Of a stretch of DNA of 33,141 bases, positions 14,117-21,714 are shown in pieces. The position numbers and the translations under genes were made by a program. The stretch's first letter is position 1, and each line of letters opens with the position of its first letter. Origin of the DNA: an uncultured Prevotellaceae bacterium (GTDB lineage: Bacteria; Bacteroidota; Bacteroidia; Bacteroidales; Bacteroidaceae); the NCBI GenBank assembly GCA_900320585.1, contig ONSV01000035.1, positions 1 to 33,141 on the forward strand. The letters run 5' to 3'. The notes beneath the pieces are model-generated. The model saw only the letters and a list, made by a program, of their open reading frames with translations, had not been told where the DNA came from and searched no databases.

Positions 14117-15211
14117 TCACAGCAAGTATAAGCCATTCCGCTTGTCGTAGTCTGAAATCTGCAGGCTTTTCCGGGCCGGAACCGATGAGTGGTCCTGCCT
14201 CTGCGCTCTCTGCCTCTTGGTTGTGATCAGGAGGATGTCGTTCGTCCGCCCTTTCTTGCTTTCCTTGATGGCTTCGGCCGACCCTCGCTCCAGCATCTGC
14301 AGTTCAGTGATGCTGTCGGGCGAAAGCTGTTCTACGGCTTCCTTATCCACCCATTCGCCATCTACTTTATATACCACGGAGTCGTCACTCACCTCGTTAT
14401 GGAGAATCTTCAGACTGTTGCCGGAGGACATGAAGTAGGTGGCCTCATTGCCGTTGACCATGATTCGGGTTACGAAAGATGCGTTTCCAGATGGCACATA
14501 ATGGCTCTCGCCACCTTGTCGGCTTGAATAGTTGGCTGCGGTGACATTAGAGGGATACCCTACATACATGGGCTGGCTTGTTGCCGCTCTTCCTCGGGCT
14601 TCGGTCACTGTTTCCGTTGGCAGATGTTCTGACAACCGTGACTCCTGCTTTGCCTCCTCATCTGTCTTGCCAGTCAATCCGGGCGTTTCCGTGTTGTTGG
14701 CCAAAAGCTTGGGCTCTTGCGGCGCGGTAGTGGTTTCAGGGAGTGATGCCTGCCCGGTCGTGCCTTCGTCGTCGTGCGGCTGGCCATTCGGCTCCGGTCT
14801 TCGTGAATCGGGTGGGGGAGTGCTAATGGTCTTGGCGTATTGTTGTGCCACAGGCACTCTTTCTTCTGTCTTGATGCTGACCATGACAAAGGCCAGGACA
14901 ACGGCGGCAGCCAGCGAGGCTGTCCATATGACGATGGATGGCTTCTTGCGCGTGCGGATAGGCTCGGCATTTTTCTCTTCGGTCATCAACCTGTCGAATT
15001 CTTCCTCCTTCTCGTCCGACAGATCCACTTCCACTCCCTTCGGCGCGGTGTTGAGGATGATGAGCCTCACGTCTTCCTCTTCAGGAGCCAGACCATCATC
15101 CGTGTGCAGATAGTAGTCTTGGAGAAGGCGCTCCTCCTCGACACTGGTCTCTGCCTCCAGGAAGCGTTTCACCAGTTCCTGCCGTATCGTCTTGTCGTTC
15201 AAGTCTGTCAT
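14117..15211 (-). CDS. One-pass anti-sigma-like protein with plug-like C-terminus, 364 aa
   Basis: The cytoplasmic N-terminus (1-90) is acidic and helical (RQELVKRFLEAETSVEEERLL), like anti-sigma domains of Bacteroidota. One TM helix follows (about 93-113), then a Pro/Thr/Glu-rich periplasmic linker (115-210). The C-terminal domain (about 240-340) ends VVYKVDGEWVDKE, SPDSITELQMLERGSA, NDILLITTKRQ, which parallels the SusC plug order YIIDGVP, DIESIQVLKD, GVIIITTKKG. No FecR domain is seen. The start at 15211 overlaps the sigma stop (ATGA, 15208-15211), supporting a sigma/anti-sigma pair; an upstream in-frame start at 15265 would overlap the sigma gene much more. It probably holds the sigma factor at the membrane until a periplasmic signal arrives. 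The sensed signal is unknown. Confidence 0.75.
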   Translation of the reverse strand: MTDLNDKTIRQELVKRFLEAETSVEEERLLQDYYLHTDDGLAPEEEDVRLIILNTAPKGVEVDLSDEKEEEFDRLMTEEKNAEPIRTRKKPSIVIWTASLAAAVVLAFVMVSIKTEERVPVAQQYAKTISTPPPDSRRPEPNGQPHDDEGTTGQASLPETTTAPQEPKLLANNTETPGLTGKTDEEAKQESRLSEHLPTETVTEARGRAATSQPMYVGYPSNVTAANYSSRQGGESHYVPSGNASFVTRIMVNGNEATYFMSSGNSLKILHNEVSDDSVVYKVDGEWVDKEAVEQLSPDSITELQMLERGSAEAIKESKKGRTNDILLITTKRQRAQRQDHSSVPARKSLQISDYDKRNGLYLL

Positions 15212-15714
15212 TTCCTTTTCCTCCTTATGCTTAATGTTGTCATCAATTGCTTCCTGGCCACGCAAATCATGGTCTTGGTGCTGCCAGGAGTCACTCCGCA
15301 GGCTGCGGCTATCTCGCTCAACGACATTCCCTCGCCCCGCATGACGAGCATTCTTCGCTCAGTGCCCGACAGCCTGGACATGGCATGGTCTACTATCCTC
15401 TCGGCATCGTGCGCCATGACTTGATGGTCGGGCTGGGTACTCGACAAGGCGCAGAGCGTGTCGTCGAGAGAGTCATGACGGTTGCCCGCCTGTTTCAGCA
15501 TGTCGATGCAGACGTTCTTCGCTATCTTGATGGCCAACGACTCAGGCCGCTGATAGTCGTCCAGCCTGTCGCGCATCTGCCATAGGCGCAACAGGGTCTC
15601 CTGGACGGCATCGTCAGCATCGTAGGCCAACTCCTGCCGGTCGAAGAAACTCCGGCACAAGGATAGTAGCCTTGGGCGAATGGCAATGGCCATTTGTTGA
15701 AAGTCGTCTTGCAT
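15208..15714 (-). CDS. ECF-type RNA polymerase sigma factor, 168 aa
   Basis: It has sigma-70 region 2 (about 13-77; DADDAVQETLLRLWQMRDRL and IAKNVCIDMLKQ) and region 4 (about 104-160; LSGTERRMLVMRGEGMSLSEIAAACGVTPGSTKTMI) with the helix-turn-helix. Nothing lies between the two regions beyond a short linker, as in ECF sigma factors of group IV. A GTG start at 15735 is possible, but the ATG at 15714 fits family length better. Its stop overlaps the ATG of the membrane anti-sigma-like gene. The two probably form an envelope-signalling switch. The target promoters are not identifiable here. Confidence 0.9.
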   Translation of the reverse strand: MQDDFQQMAIAIRPRLLSLCRSFFDRQELAYDADDAVQETLLRLWQMRDRLDDYQRPESLAIKIAKNVCIDMLKQAGNRHDSLDDTLCALSSTQPDHQVMAHDAERIVDHAMSRLSGTERRMLVMRGEGMSLSEIAAACGVTPGSTKTMICVARKQLMTTLSIRRKRK

Positions 15715-15830
15715 GTGGTCTTCTGTACAATACACGAATAAGGAGGGAGAAGGTTAACTGAAAAATGCATTTTTTTGGAAAATGTCTTGCGTTCCAAGCT
15801 ATAATAGTCCTTTCCCAGTCGTTCTTGTGG

Positions 15831-15838
15831 CAAAGTAA
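15831..15838 (-). promoter_or_regulatory. Possible -7 box of the sigma/anti-sigma operon
   Basis: Minus-strand TTACTTTG matches TAnnTTTG at all but one position and would start transcription near 15824, about 110 nt before the ATG. The same variant precedes the DUF2723 gene. Confidence 0.35.
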
Positions 15839-15852
15839 CAACAAACTTGCCG

Positions 15853-15892
15853 AAAAACCTCGGCACAACCAATCAAAATGGTTGCCGAGGTT
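15853..15892 (-). terminator. Intrinsic terminator after the DUF2723-DUF3098 operon
   Basis: AACCTCGGC plus AACC (15856-15870, with a 2-nt bulge) pairs with GGTT plus GCCGAGGTT (15880-15892). On the minus strand the stem is followed by TTTTT. It lies about 77 bp past the DUF3098 stop. The gap 15715-15968 also holds a short palindrome at 15899-15914 and no gene. Confidence 0.75.
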
Positions 15893-15898
15893 GAAAGT

Positions 15899-15914
15899 CT
15901 GAACAAATGTTCAG
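15899..15914. promoter_or_regulatory. 16-bp inverted repeat, possible repressor site
   Basis: CTGAACA-AA-TGTTCAG has perfect 7-bp arms, the shape of a dimeric repressor operator. No regulator that would bind it is obvious here, and it lies between a stop codon and a terminator, so its role is uncertain. Confidence 0.3.
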
Positions 15915-15968
15915 TGTGGTTACTCCATACTTGTCCTGATAAAAAGCTGGCACTTTTTTTGTATGGTT

Positions 15969-16208
15969 TCAGTCCTTTTTGAGTACTCCGATGATGATGA
16001 GCAGGTAGCCGAGCAGGCACAGCAGGGGGGCGACGACAATCCTGCGTACAGAGAAGATGTCGGGATTGAATGCCTGTTCCGTACTTCCGGGACCTGACAT
16101 CAGGAGGAAACCGATGAAGATCAGGACACAGGCCAACGTGATAATCAGCAGGCCCTTTCGATGGAATACCTTGTAGCGCTCAGTGTGTTTGGTGGTTGAA
16201 GTGCTCAT
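15969..16208 (-). CDS. DUF3098 family membrane protein, 79 aa
   Basis: This is a two-helix membrane protein: TM1 about 19-39 (GLLIITLACVLIFIGFLLMSG) and TM2 about 59-76 (VAPLLCLLGYLLIIIGVL). The loop contains FNPDIFSVRRIVVAP, matching the DUF3098 signature as I know it. Both ends are charged. The family has no assigned function. In many Bacteroidota it is found beside ftsX and uppP, as I recall, but here it overlaps by 29 bp the end of the DUF2723 gene upstream, which couples it to that gene. It could be a small partner of the larger membrane protein; this is inference from position only. Confidence 0.8.
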   Translation of the reverse strand: MSTSTTKHTERYKVFHRKGLLIITLACVLIFIGFLLMSGPGSTEQAFNPDIFSVRRIVVAPLLCLLGYLLIIIGVLKKD

Positions 16209-19200
16209 ATTGCTTGATATAATGATTAAGTATTGCTGTTCTGTTGAATTGTTCTGCCACCATGAATGCCTGCTCCATAGCCAGCATCCATGTTTGGCGC
16301 GAGTAGGTGGAGCCTTGGCGGCGTGAGGGAGTGATGGTCTCTATCCACGTGAGCCATTCGCCGGAGCGGCGAAGCAGGTCGCCCACGATGTCGTCTCCCT
16401 TGTCGGGCTGGTTCCCCATATAATAGCACCGTGCCATCTGAAGTGCATATTCGGTATAGGGAACGTTCTCAGGCGGCATCTCCTGCTGCCATTTCCGGCA
16501 TACCTTCATCGCCCGCCCGATATCACCATGCTGTAGTAGGGAGTCGATGAGGATGCCCATGACCAATTGGTGGGTGTTGGCCAGGCGCTTCACGTCCTCA
16601 TCCACATAGATTCCCTTGGCATTCAGGCCGCCAAACCTGAAGCGGTGCATCACGTTCTCATAGAGCTTTTCCACGTCCACCCTCTGGCTCGTGGCTGTCG
16701 GTGAGATGCGATAGGCGAGTCCTTCGAGCACCAAATGGTCGCGGAGAAACGGCAGGATGTGACTGCCAAGGCTGATCGAGGCATAGATGGGGCGGTCCCA
16801 GTCGGCTTTCGACAGCATCTCAAGCACCATCAGCTCGTTTTTGTACAGTGCCTGCTTGTCGTTCAGCGGGATGACCATCGCGCCTTTGTCAGAGGTGATG
16901 ATAACGCTGTCGGTAGGTATGCACTGCCTGTCGTCCTGGGGACTGAGCACCCATTTGCTGATGATGTTGCTCAGCTCGAAGGGCTCACGCCCCAACAGTT
17001 TATCGGCTTCGTCTGGATGTTGTGCCATGAAGGCCTTGATTTCTTCTTTCAGTTCCGGGCGAATGGGCACATACTCTCTCTGGCCTTCCAGATAATCCTC
17101 GTGGTGCCAGCCGATGGGCAGGGCGGGAGAGTCGTAGGCGGGCCGCTTCATCTGGTCGATATACCAGTCGGTCTGCAGATATTCCATGTTGCAGTCGCGG
17201 GTATCGGTGCGCACGCCCTCCACCTCATGGTTATACCAGAGGGGGAATGTGTCGTTGTCGCCATTCGTCAGGATAATCGGATGTCCCTCACGCGGCATGC
17301 TCTCAAGATAGTTGGCACCGAAGTCACGGCATGTGTAACGGCCTGAGCGGTCGTGGTCGTCCCATGTCTGGCTGGCCATCTGCAGTGGCACAACGAGGCA
17401 TAGCAGGCCTCCGGCGATGGTGGCTGGCAGGACATTGTTCTTTAACCGTTTCTGAAGGCATTCGATGACGGCTGCTGCTCCCATACCTATCCAGATGGCA
17501 AAGGCATAGAACGACCCTGCGTAGGCGTAGTCGCGCTCGCGTGGCTGGAGGGGTGTCTGGTTGATATAGACCACAATCGCAAGGCCGGTCATCACAAACA
17601 GCAGGGCCACAATCCACAGTTGTTGCCTGCCCTCACGTCCTCGCCGCCATAGCCAGAACATGCCGGCCAGACCAAGCAGCAGGGGCAATGCGAAATACAC
17701 GTTGCGCCCTTTGTTCTGCATGAGGTCCGACGGGAGCCGTGAAGTGTCGCATCCTAAGAGCCTGTCGTCTATCCAGCGGATGCCGGTTATCCAATTGCCG
17801 TGCTCCACTTCTCCGTTCCCTTGGATGTTGTTCTGCCGCCCCACGAAGTTCCACAAGAAGTAGCGCCAGTACATGAAATTCACCTGATAGGTGATGAAGA
17901 AGCGCAGGTTCTCGGCCATCGTGGGCAGGTTGCCTTTCTTCCTCACTCCGCCCATCCACTCCTCATACGCCTGGGCATGCCGCATGGAGTGCATTCGTGG
18001 GAAACGCATGTTGTCGCTATATACATACTCGATGTCGTGGCGGATGATATCATAGTGTGTCTTGGAAGGGTCGGAGGAGGGACGGTAGACGGGAGCGCCT
18101 TCCTTTTGCTTCATCATCATATAGTCGCCTTTCACCTCATATTCGGGTTGGCTGCAATATGCTGGACCATAGAGTAGCGGCGTGTCGCCATACTGCTCAC
18201 GGTTCAGGTAGCTGCCTAAGGCAAAGATGTTGTCGGGCGCGTTCTCGCACATCGGCATGTGGGCGTTGGCACGGATGAAGATGACGCCATAGCTGCTGTA
18301 TCCGGCCAGCATCATCAGCACGCATGCCAGGGCAAGGCGGGGGATGCGCCGCTCTGTCCGACGGTAGGCCAGGACAAGCCCTCCGATGAGCAGGATGATG
18401 TAGCAGATGAGTCCGGTATGGTAAGGGCATCCCAACACGTTGGTGAACAGCAGTTCGAACCAACCGCCCAGTTTCACCACGCCCGGGATGAGCCCATAGA
18501 GAATGATGCCCACCAACAGGCCTCCTGCCACTAATGTCTTCAGCATGCCTAGGAGAGTGATGCGTCTTGCCTCACGGAAATAGACCACATACGACATGGC
18601 AGGAAGGCATAGCAGGCAAAGCAAGTGGACACCCACCGACAGCCCTGTGATATAGGCGATGAGGACAATCCAACGGTCACTCGGTCGTGTGCCTGCCTTC
18701 ACCGTGGCTTGGCTGTCGGCTTGCCGGTCTTCGTCCCATTTCAGGATGAGCCAGAACATCAGGGCGGTGAGAAAACTGGAGAAGGCATAGACCTCGGCCT
18801 CGACAGCCGAAAACCAAAAGGTGTCGCTGAAGGTGTAGGCAAGGGCTCCCGCCGCCCCACATGCCTCGATGCAGATGGCCTCTGCGATGGTTGTCATGTC
18901 TCTCTCCTGACGGATGATCCTTCTGGCAAGATGGGTGATGGTGAGGAAAAGGAAGAAGATGCATCCGGCACTCAGCAGCGCCGACATGAGGTTGACCATC
19001 TTGGCCACTTGCGAGGGGTCGCCGGCCAAATGTGCGAAGAGGTTGGCCAACAACATGAATACCGGCGCTCCCGGCGGATGGCCAATCTCCAGTTTGTAGC
19101 CGCTGGCGATGAATTCAGGACAATCCCAGAAACTGGCCGTGGGCTCTATGGTCAGACCATAAACAATGGCGGCTATGGCGAAGGTCAGCCATGCCGTGGA

Positions 19201-19236
19201 GGTGTTGATTTTCTTGAAAGTAGCTCGTTGCATCAT
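16180..19236 (-). CDS. DUF2723 membrane protein, candidate GT-C glycosyltransferase, 1018 aa
   Basis: The first hydrophobic helix (about 14-30) is followed by SFWDCPEFIASGYKLEIGHPPGAPVF (acidic Asp38 and Glu41), the hallmark of DUF2723 and of a GT-C first periplasmic loop. About 12 hydrophobic stretches run to around residue 600. A soluble C-terminal part (about 600-1018) contains ILTNGDNDTFPLWYNHEVEGVR and ends in TPR-like helices. The family includes human TMEM260, reported as a protein O-mannosyltransferase, so transfer of a sugar from a lipid carrier to periplasmic proteins is plausible but not shown. Start choice: the tandem ATG codons at 19231-19236 lie close behind a -7-like box. It overlaps the following DUF3098 gene by 29 bp. 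Confidence 0.85.
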   Translation of the reverse strand: MMQRATFKKINTSTAWLTFAIAAIVYGLTIEPTASFWDCPEFIASGYKLEIGHPPGAPVFMLLANLFAHLAGDPSQVAKMVNLMSALLSAGCIFFLFLTITHLARRIIRQERDMTTIAEAICIEACGAAGALAYTFSDTFWFSAVEAEVYAFSSFLTALMFWLILKWDEDRQADSQATVKAGTRPSDRWIVLIAYITGLSVGVHLLCLLCLPAMSYVVYFREARRITLLGMLKTLVAGGLLVGIILYGLIPGVVKLGGWFELLFTNVLGCPYHTGLICYIILLIGGLVLAYRRTERRIPRLALACVLMMLAGYSSYGVIFIRANAHMPMCENAPDNIFALGSYLNREQYGDTPLLYGPAYCSQPEYEVKGDYMMMKQKEGAPVYRPSSDPSKTHYDIIRHDIEYVYSDNMRFPRMHSMRHAQAYEEWMGGVRKKGNLPTMAENLRFFITYQVNFMYWRYFLWNFVGRQNNIQGNGEVEHGNWITGIRWIDDRLLGCDTSRLPSDLMQNKGRNVYFALPLLLGLAGMFWLWRRGREGRQQLWIVALLFVMTGLAIVVYINQTPLQPRERDYAYAGSFYAFAIWIGMGAAAVIECLQKRLKNNVLPATIAGGLLCLVVPLQMASQTWDDHDRSGRYTCRDFGANYLESMPREGHPIILTNGDNDTFPLWYNHEVEGVRTDTRDCNMEYLQTDWYIDQMKRPAYDSPALPIGWHHEDYLEGQREYVPIRPELKEEIKAFMAQHPDEADKLLGREPFELSNIISKWVLSPQDDRQCIPTDSVIITSDKGAMVIPLNDKQALYKNELMVLEMLSKADWDRPIYASISLGSHILPFLRDHLVLEGLAYRISPTATSQRVDVEKLYENVMHRFRFGGLNAKGIYVDEDVKRLANTHQLVMGILIDSLLQHGDIGRAMKVCRKWQQEMPPENVPYTEYALQMARCYYMGNQPDKGDDIVGDLLRRSGEWLTWIETITPSRRQGSTYSRQTWMLAMEQAFMVAEQFNRTAILNHYIKQYEHFNHQTH

Positions 19237-19240
19237 ATAC

Positions 19241-19264
19241 TGCCTGTTTTTTCAGGCAAAGTAA
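19241..19264 (-). promoter_or_regulatory. Possible promoter of the DUF2723 operon with flanking palindrome
   Basis: Minus-strand TTACTTTG (plus 19257-19264) is a one-mismatch -7 box with predicted start near 19250. It overlaps the inverted repeat TGCCTG-6-CAGGCA at 19241-19258, which could be an operator or only chance. Confidence 0.35.
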
Positions 19265-19295
19265 GCAACTATGATGCAAAAGAGACGAAAATAAA

Positions 19296-19331
19296 GTCTG
19301 ACTTTTGTCTGACATTTATGAGTCAGACAAA
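19296..19331. terminator. Hairpin with repeated GTCTGAC after the winged-helix gene; terminator or operator
   Basis: TTTGTCTGAC (19304-19313) and GTCAGACAAA (19322-19331) form a perfect 10-bp stem with an 8-nt loop, starting 2 bp past the stop of the winged-helix gene. On the minus strand U-rich sequence follows. A further GTCTGAC at 19296-19302 lies exactly 11 bp (one helical turn) from the second copy, so the array could also be a binding site upstream of the DUF2723 promoter. Confidence 0.6.
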
Positions 19332-19333
19332 TG

Positions 19334-20101
19334 TCAGTTTGCTATGTTCTTGATAGTCAGCCGATAGGCTTTGCAGCGGTCGGACTCGACCTTGAGAGCC
19401 GAATGCTGCTCCACAATGGGCTTGAGCCGCTTGATCAGCGTGTAGAGGGTATCGCTGGCATCGGGCTTCTTGGGCCAGAGGGCATCGCAGATTTCTGCTT
19501 TCGAGAGGGTGTGTGTGGGCGATAGGAAGAACATTTCCATCAGTTGGTGCTGCATGGGGGTAAGTCTCACCTCATCACCATTGGCGGTATAGAAACGGCC
19601 ATCGGTGTCGGAGTGGATGAGTCCGCCATAACCAATGCCGGATGTGGCAAGCACGACAGGCTCTTCCAGAGCCTTCGACTGTCGGCGGAGATGCCAGAAG
19701 CACATCGCCCAGATGACCGTAAGCACCCAAAGGATGGCGGCTGGCCTTTGGTCGGACATGCTGAAGATGGTGGCCTCCGAACAATGGGCATAGGCCTTGA
19801 ACTGCTGTCCATGGGCATCGACCGCAAGTGTGGCCTTGCCGCGTAGTTCGGCTATCTGCAGATGGTAGTTGAACTTCTGGATGGTGTCCTGGCTGATGAC
19901 GTCGCTCTGCTGCTCGGCCATCGTCAGCGCAAGGGCCCTGTCCATGTCCTCGTTCACCATGCGGCTCGTAGACTGAAAACTGCCGATGCTTGCCAAGCTC
20001 GAGGCCATAAAAAGTAGAAATAGCACTACGGCGGCATATTGCGGTTTCATATTGATTTTCTTTCCCATGTCATTGACTGTCGTTTCTTCGCTTGTATTCA
20101 T
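19334..20101 (-). CDS. Membrane-spanning winged-helix transcription regulator, 255 aa
   Basis: Two hydrophobic helices (about 21-40 and 120-137) frame a periplasmic segment of about 80 residues. A cytoplasmic OmpR/PhoB-type winged helix follows (about 160-253): VRLTPMQHQLMEMFF, LSKAEICDALWP, DTLYTLIKRLKPIVEQ and DRCKAYRLTI match the family order of recognition helix and wing. No receiver or kinase domain is present, so it is a one-component regulator similar in concept to ToxR or CadC, but with the DNA-binding domain at the C-terminus and two TM helices. The start at 20101 is used; in-frame ATGs at 20068 and 20050 are alternatives. It lies about 155 bp downstream of the efflux operon on the same strand, so it may sense envelope stress or drugs for that pump; this is inference. 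Confidence 0.75.
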   Translation of the reverse strand: MNTSEETTVNDMGKKINMKPQYAAVVLFLLFMASSLASIGSFQSTSRMVNEDMDRALALTMAEQQSDVISQDTIQKFNYHLQIAELRGKATLAVDAHGQQFKAYAHCSEATIFSMSDQRPAAILWVLTVIWAMCFWHLRRQSKALEEPVVLATSGIGYGGLIHSDTDGRFYTANGDEVRLTPMQHQLMEMFFLSPTHTLSKAEICDALWPKKPDASDTLYTLIKRLKPIVEQHSALKVESDRCKAYRLTIKNIAN

Positions 20102-20204
20102 GGTTTACTCTATCTAACAACCCTTGAGTATGGGCGAGGCCGTTGTCGAGATGGTGGGTACCATCCATCATGGCGAGAGCCGTGACACCAAACCCGCAAA
20201 ATGT

Positions 20205-20246
20205 AGTGAACCCCAAAAGTTTTTTGTCTCACTTTTGGGGTTCACT
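20205..20246. repeat. Perfect 16-bp inverted repeat, terminator or miniature IS-end element
   Basis: AGTGAACCCCAAAAGT (20205-20220) and its exact reverse complement (20231-20246) flank a 10-nt loop. It starts 10 bp past the stop of the efflux outer-membrane gene and can act as its terminator. The arms and the inner GAGACAAAA resemble terminal repeats of IS3-family elements I have seen in Bacteroidota, so it may be a MITE-like remnant. Otherwise 20102-20255 holds no gene. Confidence 0.7.
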
Positions 20247-20255
20247 TCAGTTTCT

Positions 20256-21701
20256 CTATCTCGAACCGCCACCGAGGGCGATGTAGAGAGCAATCACAGC
20301 CCGCGCGCCATTGTACATGTTCGTGGCCTCGCTGAGCTGGGCATTGAGCAGGGTCTCCTGGGCCGTAAGCACCTCAAGATAGTTCGACTTGCCGTTGTCC
20401 ATCAGCTCATGGGTGCCTATATAGGCCTCATGCAGCACTTCCACCTGACGATGGTAGTAGGCATGCTTCTCACGGGCTGCCTGGCAGTCGGCCAGTGCCT
20501 CGTTCACCTGGTTGCCGGCATCGATGACGGTCTGCACGTATTTCTTTTGCAGGTCTTCCTCGGTAAGTTGCGCTATCTTGTAGCTCGACTTGATCTTGCC
20601 GCGGGCAAAGATGGGCTGCGTGAGCGAGGCGACGGCATTGAGCAATATCTTGCCAGGATCCACCACCATGCTTCCTGCACTGTTGGTCCACCCAGCTATG
20701 CCCTGCAATGTGATGCTGGGGAAGAATGCCGAGCGGGCAGCCTTTGTGTTGTAGAACGCTTCCTCCATGACGAAATTGGCAAGGCGGATGTCGGGACGGT
20801 GCTGAAGCACTTCGGCGGGAACGCCAATCTTCAGATACTCTGAGTCGAACATGCGTTGTCCGGTGGAGGTCTCCGATTTCTCATGAATGGCCGAACTGCC
20901 CCAACGGCTGCGGTCGATGTGCTGGGGCGTCTCGGCCAGCAGGCGGCAGATGGCATTCTCCACACTCCGGATGTTGCGGCGTGTGTCAACAATCTGGGTC
21001 TTCACGTTGAGGTATGACGACTCCATCTGGTTGACGGCGGTGGAGTAGATCTTTCCGTTTTCCCACAGCGTCTTCTCCGTCTCCAGCGAGGCATTCCACA
21101 GACTGTCGGTGGCAATCAGGATATCCAACTGGTGGTCGAGCAGCTGCAACCTGTAGTATTGTTGGGCCACTGTCGACACAAGGTTGGCACGAAGGGCATC
21201 CTCGCGCACTTGAGACTGCAAGAGCACGGCGTTGGCCGCACGCTTCTTGCTGGTGATGGAGCCGAAAACGTCGAAGTCCATGCTCACTTGAAGCGGCAGG
21301 TTGTAGGTCTTGCTGAGTGGACCGAAGTCAAAACTCGACAGGGTACCCTGCGGCGAGAAATTCACCGAGGGAAGGTAGGCCAACTTGGCGGCTTTCAGTG
21401 ATGCCTCACTCTTCTCGATGGCAATGCGCATGGAGTTCAGGTCGGTGTTGTTGGCCAACACCTTCTCGATAAGCTGTTGCAACTTCGGGTCGGTGAAGAA
21501 CTCACGCCACGACAGTTCCGACAAGGAGCCGTCGGTTGGTGCTTCTTTGATGTCTTTGCTTGTGCCATAGACATCGGCAGGAATCTCTGATTGCGAAGCG
21601 TACGTGCCATGCAAATCCTGGATCTCCTTATACAGGCCACAGCCCGTGAGCAAGAGGCTCACGGCTGCTGCTGTCATCATCTTTGAAATATGCTTCATCA
21701 T
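20256..21701 (-). CDS. TolC/OprM-type outer-membrane efflux lipoprotein, 481 aa
   Basis: This is the outer-membrane channel of an RND pump. A lipoprotein signal ends in LLLTGC. Two repeated outer-membrane-efflux domains follow, with the family segments WREFFTDPKLQQLIEKVLANNTDL (N-terminal helix entry), VPAEVLQHRPDIRLANFVMEEAFYNTKAARSAFFPSITLQG, and a final YLEVLTAQETLLNAQLSEATNMYNGARAVIALY, as in NodT/OprM proteins. An earlier in-frame ATG at 21725 overlaps the end of the RND gene by 11 bp and is an equal possibility; I use 21701 because it leaves a normal signal peptide. Third gene of the operon after the membrane-fusion and RND genes. Confidence 0.95.
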   Translation of the reverse strand: MMKHISKMMTAAAVSLLLTGCGLYKEIQDLHGTYASQSEIPADVYGTSKDIKEAPTDGSLSELSWREFFTDPKLQQLIEKVLANNTDLNSMRIAIEKSEASLKAAKLAYLPSVNFSPQGTLSSFDFGPLSKTYNLPLQVSMDFDVFGSITSKKRAANAVLLQSQVREDALRANLVSTVAQQYYRLQLLDHQLDILIATDSLWNASLETEKTLWENGKIYSTAVNQMESSYLNVKTQIVDTRRNIRSVENAICRLLAETPQHIDRSRWGSSAIHEKSETSTGQRMFDSEYLKIGVPAEVLQHRPDIRLANFVMEEAFYNTKAARSAFFPSITLQGIAGWTNSAGSMVVDPGKILLNAVASLTQPIFARGKIKSSYKIAQLTEEDLQKKYVQTVIDAGNQVNEALADCQAAREKHAYYHRQVEVLHEAYIGTHELMDNGKSNYLEVLTAQETLLNAQLSEATNMYNGARAVIALYIALGGGSR

Positions 21702-21714
21702 ATTTGTCGATGTT

